Below are positions 56,541 to 64,000 of a stretch of DNA of 64,000 bases, piece after piece. This DNA is from Favolaschia claudopus (Eukaryota; Basidiomycota; Agaricomycetes; Agaricales; Mycenaceae). Position 1 is the first letter of the stretch. Each line of letters begins with the position of its first letter. The stretch is taken from positions 372,001 through 436,000 of the forward strand of contig JAWWNJ010000122.1 in NCBI GenBank assembly GCA_037176885.1, given 5' to 3'. The position numbers and the translations under genes were made by a program. The notes under the pieces are model-generated. The model was not told the DNA's origin. It made no database searches and saw nothing but the letters and a program-made list of their open reading frames with translations.

Positions 56541-56948
56541 TGTCACAGTCTGGCTGGTTGATTCCATCAAACCCTGTGATCCTATTGATCCTTGGAGGAT
56601 TATGTCATCTCCTGATTGATCCTGAACCTGGCAATATGGATTAAAGGTCCATTCACTCCAACTCTATTGTTCTTATTGTTCTCCTCATGGCTTTATTGTT
56701 CTTTCTGTGGCTATGCCCTCTATTGCTTTATTGTTCTCCTTCATACTATGACCGTGAAGTTGCGCAACTATGACTGTGGAGGTGCGCAGCAGTCTTTTGT
56801 TCTACCACTGTTGGGGTACATGGCTATGACTGTGGGGGTACGCAGCTGTATCTAGGATAGGTATATAAGGAGCTCTGCTTCCATCCATGCCATGTACTCT
56901 AGTGTTTTTATTTTATCAACCTTACGGGTCAACTATGCTCCTCTGACA
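56541..56948. mobile_element. Candidate solo LTR
   Basis: The segment starts TGTCA and ends TGACA, as LTRs do. It contains repeated TTATTGTTCT words (56665-56740), three tandem-like GACTGTGGAGGTGCGCAG words (56747-56840), and a TATATAAGG near 56863. No second copy and no clear 5-bp target duplication are visible, so the call is tentative. Confidence 0.3.
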
Positions 56949-57534
56949 CCTTACTTGGTTTGCTCCCCAAGCCTTCATCATACGAAGGTATGCCCAGCTC
57001 TTGGTTGAGTTTGTGGCGCTGGCGAGTATGGAGTTCTGGCTTCTATCTCTCTCGTCTGGTCTGGTCTTGGCTCTTAATCTGATGGACGACAATGCCGCTG
57101 CTTGTTGATAGGTGTTTGGCATGGAGAGGGCATGGGAAGCCTGGCCTGTCTGTGACACCTCTTGAGCTGGAGAACCGGTATTTGGAATTGACATAGTATG
57201 GCAGAGTGCGTGAATACATACACCGGAAAAGTGATCTGCACATTTCTCCGCAGTTTTTGCCGGTCCGGGGATTCCTTCAGAGCCTCAGCGCAGACGTGCC
57301 AGACTTGTGGTTGAAGCCACTCTCCGACTGCATTCCCTGCTCTTTGCATTTCGCAGCAGCGTCGTTACGAGGGTGGAGTCGTCCGCATCGCGCCAAGTAC
57401 AACGAGCACCGCGGGCGGCACGCTGACTTGAAGCCGGAGCAGCCATCGAGGCCGTGAAAAGAGTGCAGTAGTTGGTGTAGAGGGCAGAGAATTAACACAA
57501 TACAGTGCCGGACAGTCAAAATCGACAAATTTGG
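56949..57534. other. Unassigned; overlapping open frames without motif
   Basis: Minus-strand frames next to the candidate LTR (56922-57349) have Ser/Thr-rich composition and could be the end of a retroelement protein, but no domain is recognised. Confidence 0.35.
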
Positions 57535-57830
57535 TCTTCCATTTATGGCAGGTGTGACACATCTCCAGATGGCTTGTTCTATGCATAAATGAGTCGCCAA
57601 GGACCCAAAGAACAGTTTTGCACGAGCCGATTGTCCAAAAAAGTGGGATTTACAAAACATACCCGAAATTTTTGGCCGTAACCCCATAAATCATGCTTAA
57701 TACCTCGGACATAGCGCAATCGACTGCTTTCGTCGAGCACATTCTGTTTCTGAAGAAATAAAAATATTTTCACGAGCCGTTTTCCTGTAAGGTCCTTGGG
57801 AAACCTTGCCATTTTGGGAAGGTTTTGATC
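57535..57830 (-). repeat. Dispersed repeat R2, inverted copy
   Basis: Relative of 37920-38215 on the opposite strand, with the shared peptides CHKWKTKFVDF and KRLVKIFLFLQKQN. Frame breaks are present in both. Family unknown. Confidence 0.5.
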
Positions 57831-58930
57831 ACATCACCGTCGAGAAGATTTTGCAGTGCTGTTTCCGCATTGCTGCAGCATTGCAGGAGCCGGCATTACA
57901 AAATGGAAAATCCTCTCGTACAATGTTTACTGCGGGTTTGAAATGAACCATGACACTTTATCTCAGCCAACCACCGCAATCAACGACTTCCATCATCTAC
58001 TGTACTATTTCGACCGTAGATTCAAGTCACAGGTCACAGAGGGGCCTGAATTGAATCTATTTTATTTTCGTAACGTGTCACAGCGCGTTTTTGGGCCATT
58101 TCCCATCAAAATTAATCGGCAAAACACGAAAAATCTCCCTAACAGGCAATTCGATCACTGATGAATGATGGCAAAAGTGAAGATGAAGCGTCACACCTCA
58201 AGCCCATTGAATCTACGGTCGAAATAGTACAGTAATTCCAATGTACATTATGGAAACATGGGCAATGCAAGCCACTCACAACACTTGTACGTATCTCATG
58301 CTAGTCACTCGAAGTTTTTACACTTGTAAAGGTACTTTCAAAGTAGTCGCGGCAATGAGAAGCGATAGATGCTTGATACGACGATGTACTAACGGCGTGG
58401 GGTCACCGCAGGTTACTGATGGTGACCTGTCACGTGCCTCTTTGCCCGCCAATTCTACCAGATCATAGATGTACTAATAATCATGGTGACTTTGGCAAAA
58501 TATATCCTCAATCTGATGAAGTAATCGAACGATTGAATGGATTGTGCTCACGATCGGAAGGATTGAAAGATTTGGTAGTTACTGTACAATCTGATAGCTG
58601 AAGTTTTGTTTGGCTTTAATTGTAAAACTATTCAATTAGTTTGACAAATGGGTAGTTAAGTATTCTAATTTTTTATACACAAAACAATTTCCTGTCTATC
58701 ATCTCTCGATGGTTATTTGGAATTCAAGAGACAGAACATGGCTTTATTTGACAGTGCTTGCACAGAATTCTCCTAGCAAGAATTTCCCACACATCGGCAA
58801 TTGCCGCCTTCGTGCTGGCAGTGTGCTGGCGGATACTCGGAGTCCTCGGACTCGGTTCTCCGATCACCAGAGAGTACAATCGTGTATTCCGGTGGTTACC
58901 TCGGCTAAGCTAAGCGGGGGTCACAGCAAG
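57831..58930. other. Intergenic, nothing recognised
   Basis: A few plus-strand frames (58241-58601) read smoothly but carry stops and no motif. Part of the right side may be the LTR of the element at 59.1-59.7 kb. Confidence 0.35.
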
Positions 58931-59112
58931 GTAACCAGAGCGGGCTGGTTACCCTAAGTATACTCTATATATACCACTGACTACGCTTACAAAGCTCAGG
59001 TATTACTACAAAAGTAACTACCTCGTCAGATCGAATAAAAGTGGTGCAACTATGTATGATCTGTCACCAAGACGGGCCAGACCACACAAATTTTGCGATT
59101 CAATGTGCTGTA

Positions 59113-59679
59113 TAAGTACATGACGACAGGGGCTGAGTACATGGTGACGATGACATAATCACCTCCTTCCAACACTCCCCCTCATCGCACCGAGTACGAA
59201 GCCAAAATGTAGAACCAAAACCAAATTAAACTCCCCCTGGAGTCGTCGCATATCTTCATCGGCAAAATACACCATCGAAATCGGCGTGACGGGACGGATC
59301 GCGGCAGATGTCGAAGATAAAATAAACACTGATAACTTTTCGATATTCGCAGTCGGACAGAAGGTGGTCAGCAAGGGCATCGTTTCCCGCCGCCGGTTCT
59401 TCTCGGGCGTGAAGGTGGTCGTCCAGTGAGGGGGTCGTCTCCCACCGGTCCTTCGGTTTGGAAGGTGGTCGTCCTCGAGGGGCTGTCTCCCCAAGGTCTC
59501 TCGGTCGTCGTCATGTGTCGAATTCGGGTTTATGGAAAAGAACGATAAATGAGTTGGGGTTCAGCAGCAGAAGCAAATAAAAGAAAGGAATGAATCAGAT
59601 GCGACTACGACAGGGGGTAAGTACATGACGACAGGGGCTGAGTACATGGTGACGATGACATAATCACCTCCTTCCAACA
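59113..59679 (-). mobile_element. Internally deleted LTR element with 62-bp shared LTR ends
   Basis: A 62-bp direct repeat (59113-59174 and 59618-59679) reads TGTTGGAAGGAGGTGATTAT on the minus strand, a typical LTR start. The copy at 59174 is directly preceded, on the minus strand, by a polypurine tract GAGGGGGAG, as at a 3' LTR. The other would be the 5' LTR, with only about 340 bp of internal sequence between (frame 59494-59159, GRQPLEDDHLPNRR, unassigned). After the 62 bp the two LTRs diverge, so one has been replaced or truncated. Confidence 0.45.
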
Positions 59680-60454
59680 GAATCCTCTGCAGGCCACGGC
59701 GCAGTTGGGGAATGCGCTATAGCCTGTATGAGTTGAGATACTGCCTGCTACCATCGTCGGTTTAGACAGCGAGGCTACGCACCTGTCACAAATCGCAGGG
59801 TACACGGAGGTCAAGTCGGCACGGAGGGCTTGAGGCTTGAGACCCTTGACAATGACACAAGAAGACGAGCTTGAGTGGAGGACGTGTAGTAAGGCTGAGA
59901 CTCTGAGAGCGGGCAAACTTCCGGTATATTGCGTGACGGCGGCAGCTGCAGGAGTAGAGCGAGCGTGGATGATGAGGGTAGTGGGACGTGGGTTACCTGG
60001 ACAGTGTTGTACTTAAGGGTCTTAATAAGGGTACCTCCCAAAGTTAAAGCCTTAGGGTCTTTTTAAGGGTTATTAAGGGTGCCTATATTAAGGGTCAAAT
60101 TAAGCCTTATTTCCTAAAATGGTCAGACCCGCAAAAAAATTCAAGAAGAGCTCATACCAGCACAGATTGCACAACAAGCCCTGATAGCGACCGTATTTGG
60201 TTGACCAACGAGCTAGACGTAGATTGCAATGTTCAGCGCATAGAACATTCAAAATAAAGAGGGAGACGCGACCCGAGCTGGTTCTCACAGACGCGCCGAC
60301 AGCGTGTGAAGCATCTTTCTACCCGACATCTTTCTCTCAATTTTCTCTCGACTTTCTCTCGCATCAATTCTACCCGAGATTCTACCCGAGCTCTCAGAGA
60401 GAATTGTTCCCAACAGACTCAATCTTCTCGTTCGTTCCAAGCCACCGTTCTGGA
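59680..60454. other. Intergenic with a TTAAGGG-word cluster
   Basis: At 60010-60105 about seven TTAAGGG/TTAGGG/AATAAGGG words occur with spacers. This resembles the subterminal word arrays of the MITEs here rather than a telomere, because the units are not tandem. Tandem-like CTCTC words occur at 60325-60400. No gene. Confidence 0.45.
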
Positions 60455-60957
60455 TAGTGAACGTGGCAGAACTGTTTTGGCTGAGTTCTGCCGTTCTGCC
60501 TGGCAGAACGGCAATTGCCGTATTCCGGCAGAACTGGCAGAACCTAAAAAGGAAATTTCACCCGACGCCCAAGTGCGGGGGGAAAATCTCAGTAAGCCAT
60601 GAGATTTGAATGATACGACCCATTTGTACATACCAGCACCTGTGAAATCCATATCGCAGCCAAGAAAGAAAATCTCAAGCCTTCACGCGGTTCTAGGCTA
60701 CCCGCCGTTTCGTCTGATGACCCTCGGCAAGTGTTTGCCGGCTGCCGCGAGCCACTAAGTCGAGTCGTTGTAACATTTTGGACGGTCGGAGAGGCACAGA
60801 ACTGCTCTAGGGGGCTGATCGGAAGTGCCCGGCACGTCCGGAGCTTATTAGCCGAGAGGTTCTGCCAGGCTCTGCCCAAGACCCCTGGAGTTCTGCCGGC
60901 AATTGCCAGGTTGGCAGAATTGATGGGCAGAACTCTGCCATTCTGCCAGCCACACTA
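60455..60957. mobile_element. hAT-like MITE full of GGCAGAAC words (503 bp)
   Basis: A perfect 8-bp duplication GTTCTGGA flanks it (60447-60454 and 60958-60965). The ends are TAGTGAACGTGGCAG and TAGTGTGGCTGGCAG (reverse complement of the right end). Both subterminal regions are packed with GGCAGAAC, TTCTGCC and GCAATTGCC words. No coding capacity. It shares the TAGTG terminus with 19849 and 24875. Confidence 0.85.
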
Positions 60958-61001
60958 GTTCTGGAGCCGCGCGATGCCGAGCAAACCAAACACACCAACC
61001 A

Positions 61002-61310
61002 TCAAAACAAACAGACCACGTACGCTTTCTCGCATAGGGGTGATATGGCCTTAAATACGCGCTCGGGAGCAAAGCCAGCCGTTTGTGTGTTGCCCATGAA
61101 GATACCGACTCGCTGCTTGACCTCTGGGATGGACGATTCGAACAGGAAGAAGAGGAATTCCCGAACAGATAGTCCGGAGAAGACGAGCTGGCATCGGATT
61201 TGAACATTTTTGAGGCTGGTAAGTGGTTTGAGGAGTGAGTCCCAGTCCGGATGGACCTCCAGCAAGTGGTTGGGAGTCGACGTCGCCAGGATTCACGAAG
61301 TGTCACATTT
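61002..61310 (-). pseudogene. Fragment of a basidiomycete-type protein of unknown function
   Basis: The minus frame reads LEVHPDWDSLLKPLTSLKNV, then IRCQLVFSGLSVREFLFFLF, SSIPEVKQRVGIFMG and a hydrophobic end. The H-P-x-W-x-x-L-L, Q-L-x-x-x-x-x-x-V-R-E and R-V-G-x-F pattern resembles a repeated basidiomycete hypothetical-protein segment I have seen but cannot name. It ends in a stop just before the MITE at 60958, with no continuation on the far side. Confidence 0.4.
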
Positions 61311-61905
61311 TGTCACGCAACAGAACTCCTTCACAAATCTCAATCGTATTCGACTATCAGGCCCTGGATTAATATGATTTGACCTCGAAGGCCTAGTTAA
61401 ACATATTCTGAGCAATATATATGCATGATTCTGGGCGTTATACTTGATACCTAAACTTCCAGCACACTTTTTAGAATTTGACGTGGATCAGTTCGACAGG
61501 AGAGAGGCTCAATGGAACTGTGGTTGTTTGGGATGAAAAAATGGAATTGAGAGGATTTAAATGAGTGCTAGCACATATTAAAAAATTAGGGATAAATGTG
61601 CAGTAGAGAGTTCAGAGTAAATGAAATGGCGAGCCCATCATACGGCGCAGTCTGAAGCAAGCCCCTTTAAGAAGGTCCCCGGCGCGCCGGACCGGACCTG
61701 CGCGGGCTTGTTCCGAACCTAGGTTTTAGGAGCATAAAGACTGGTGGTCGGCAACGCGCTATTAAAATTTCGCGTTTTGTAATCCTAAGTTAGGAGTACC
61801 TTCTCTGAAATAAAATTTCCACCTATAAACCATACCCAAGTTCCTGATAAATCTCGAATCCTGAAGGATTCTGAGCAACTCAGCAAGATTCCGACTGGTC
61901 ATGAA
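61311..61905. other. Intergenic, nothing recognised
   Basis: AT-rich. A GGCGCGCC palindrome lies near 61681. No coding or repeat structure was identified. Confidence 0.4.
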
Positions 61906-61914
61906 GTTTTGGCC

Positions 61915-64000
61915 GCAACCATACCCTCATTCCCCACTCTGACCACCTCAAATACCTAGGTATTCTCATTGATGACAAACTGAATTTCAGACTACAGGCA
62001 GACGCAGCAGCGGCAAAAATTCTGCTAGCATGCAAGCGGCTTACACGCTCAGCGTTCGGACTTCCGCACAAATACGTCAAACGCCTTTATGAGAGCGTAG
62101 TCATACCCAAGTCGAGGATCGACAAGACGGCGGGCCCAGATGATAATGATCAGGATTGATGCGAGGCAGGTTGAGTTGTTGTGAGGCAGTTAAACGCATT
62201 GTGAGGCACATTGGCGTCGAAAGGCGACACATCCTATTTGGGTATCTGCCTCATTTTGTGCGAGGGCTTGGAAAGATTTATCAGCATATTTTTTTTGCCT
62301 TATGTAAAGATTCAATATTATTTCGAAGTTCGGTGCGATTATAGAAACGTAGCAAAGACCGAAGTGAAGTCAAAGGCCTCAAAATACGCGTTCATTTCCA
62401 TGCAAGTATCTCCTTACATTAGTATTGTACTTGGTAGCTATGTACTATTGCAATGAGCTTTCTAGCTACTGGCCACAACCCATCTCGATGCAAGATATCA
62501 CAAAAACAAAGTAGAAAAACGCACCGAAGTCGAGACACGATGGAGGGCGCATCGCCAGCAAATACAACAGCGGCAAAGGCACCTAGGAGGCGCATGTGTT
62601 GCTGTTTTTGTATGACAGAAATGAGACAGGTAAAAAAAAGAATTTGCTTGATAACACACCAGGCCAAGCTCCTTCTCAACCACCTCCGACCCCATGCCTC
62701 CTAAACTACCTAGGATACACTGACTATCATTGTCGACTGTCGTCTTGCATTTGCCGGGTGTCGCCGCAGGCCGACAAAATTCGATAGCCAAAAAAGGTGA
62801 TGCGTTAGTAAGCATAGTTACCGGCGGATTGCGTACATACCGATATCAAGTGTCTCAGTCGTCATCGCCCCTTTTGTTCGTCGAAGTGGGGGGGCAGAAA
62901 GGTGGGATGGCGGGCTGGACGCTGCGACATGGTGGGGAGAAAAGAGAAAGGTTTGACAGCGAGAGCGCCAGCAGTCGGAAAGCATGATCCGTGACATAAC
63001 ATAACTCAAAACGGCATGTGCCGCACTTTGCGGCAATGTGCCGCACAATGCGTTTACTTACCTGCCTCACATCGACGGAATCTGCCTCGCATCAATCCTG
63101 ATCTTTATCATCTGGGCCCGCCATCTTGTATATCCTCCCCTTGGTCATACCCAAGATGACTTACGGCCTCGACACTTGGTTTTGTCCAATATCCACCTCC
63201 ACGGGATCAAATACTCGTCGTGGTAGCGTCGGGTTTGCAACGCGTCTAGGTAAAGTTCAACGCCTCGCAGGTATCCTAATCACTGGCGTCATCCGCACCA
63301 CCGCCAATGACTACCTAGACCTACTACATGCTCACAACACTCCCATCGAGCTACGGCTCAATCAGTTATGCTTCAAAGCTGCTGTACAAATCTGCAGCTC
63401 CCCGCTTCCCGCCCTCTGCACACAGTCGTAAAACGCGCCGCACGTTTCCACTCCATTCGTCGTCATCGTTCCTCCTTACACAATCTCACACATTCCAACT
63501 GAACCCCGACGACTTCGAAACTATCCGCCCATTCCCTGTCGCTCCCTCGTGGAAGGCACAATTCACCATCGACATAGCAACCAGCAAGGATGCAGCGCTC
63601 GAGCATGCCCTCGAACGACACCGCAACTTTGACCTATGTTTGTACACAGGGCTTGACAGCCGTATTGGACAATGGAGCCACCTGCATCACAGATATGCGG
63701 GACGACTCTTTCACCCGCCACCTTCACCTCGGCTCCAGCACCGACCACACCGTCTTCGAATCCGAAGTGACCGGCGCGATCCTCGCCCTTTCCTCCTTAC
63801 CATCCCTTCCCCACGTCAAACGCGTCTTCCTCGGTATCGACAATCAAAGCGCAATGCGCGCTCTTCATCGTCATAGACAGCAACCCGGCCAATATCTGCT
63901 CCTCGCCTTCCACGAGGAGCTAGAGAAGCTGCAATCTCGAGTCCCCCGCCTTCAACTACACATTGGATGGACTCCGGGACACGTGGACTTCCCGCCGAAC
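61915..64000 (+). pseudogene. Tad-like LINE ORF2 (RT end to RNase H), split by a MITE and running off the window
   Basis: At 61945-62111 the protein reads HLKYLGILIDDKLNF, then CKRLTRSAFGLPHKYV and LYESVVIPK, the end of a Tad-type reverse transcriptase. It resumes at 63144 with VIPKMTYGLDTWF and RRGSVGFATRLGKVQRLAGI, then the connection region (NDYLDLLHAH). After frame breaks near 63430 and 63630 an RNase H domain follows: TDHTVFESEVTGAILAL, GIDNQSAMRALHRH, PGQYLL, HIGWTPGHVD, cut by the window end. RNase H next to RT is usual in Tad elements. At least two frameshifts and the insertion make it inactive. The endonuclease and most of the RT core are missing. Confidence 0.75.
62112..63143. mobile_element. 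Mutator-like MITE inserted in the LINE, 1,032 bp
   Basis: A perfect 12-bp direct repeat GTCATACCCAAG flanks it (62100-62111 and 63144-63155). Removing the element and one repeat rejoins the LINE as LYESVVIPKMTYGLDTWF. The inverted repeats of about 105 bp share GGCGGGCCCAGATGATAA, GATTGATGCGAGGCAG and GTTAAACGCATTGTG-type words. Long inverted repeats and a target repeat of about 9-12 bp fit the Mutator superfamily. The interior has no recognised transposase. Confidence 0.85.

Noticed and set aside
60010..60105. TTAAGGG words as a telomere or subtelomeric repeat
   Set aside because: Units are few, imperfect and spaced by other sequence, with coding elements on both sides.
1..64000. CRISPR array or prokaryotic operon
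   Set aside because: Repeats here are dispersed or transposon-terminal, genes have spliceosomal introns and there is no regular repeat-spacer pattern.

Overview
The window looks like a transposon-rich, non-telomeric block of a basidiomycete genome, most likely an Agaricomycete. Short GT..AG introns of about 47-70 bp are placed exactly where they restore protein frames. The gene families also fit: a GCM-zinc Mutator-like transposase, a DUF6729-type transposase with an embedded 3'-5' exonuclease fold, fungal Helitrons, Tad-like LINEs, a Copia gag and a DUF6534-type membrane protein. All assignments come from reading motifs by eye; no database search was run.

Layout. 0-12.3 kb: transposon debris, a bZIP-like fragment, and a large Mutator-like gene (6.4-11.9 kb). 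The gene encodes GCM-type zinc finger, DDE transposase, USP-type cysteine peptidase and PHD finger in one protein. A second, transposase-less GCM gene lies upstream, and GCGGC-word arrays lie outside both genes. 12.9-15.2 kb: a DUF6534-type membrane-protein gene on the minus strand, apparently decayed, whose C-terminus is encoded by a TTTC microsatellite. 16-18.4 kb: a Helitron fragment and a Tad-like LINE 3' end. 18.8-25.4 kb: several small DNA transposons with readable target-site duplications, some nested. 26.9-27.8 kb: a Copia LTR and gag, cut off by the start of a large duplication.

27.8-52 kb: an 8.9 kb block is present twice in direct orientation (copy A 27800-37112, copy B 40687-49588), with the same frameshifts in both copies. 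It carries a DUF6729/DDE/exonuclease transposase gene and the Rep half of a Helitron. Copy B continues into the missing gene parts on both sides, so it is the source-like copy; copy A is truncated at both ends. A hAT-like MITE with 8-bp target duplications inserted into copy A, and a relative inserted into the Helitron helicase next to copy B. Between the copies lie small repeats and a LINE reverse-transcriptase remnant.

52-64 kb: mostly decayed material. It holds one exon-like fragment, several MITEs, a nearly internally deleted LTR element, and a Tad-like LINE running off the right edge. The LINE is split by a 1.03 kb Mutator-like MITE flanked by a perfect 12-bp direct repeat.

Apart from the DUF6534 gene and possibly the 53 kb exon, almost everything recognisable belongs to mobile elements. 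No rRNA, credible functional tRNA or CRISPR was found.
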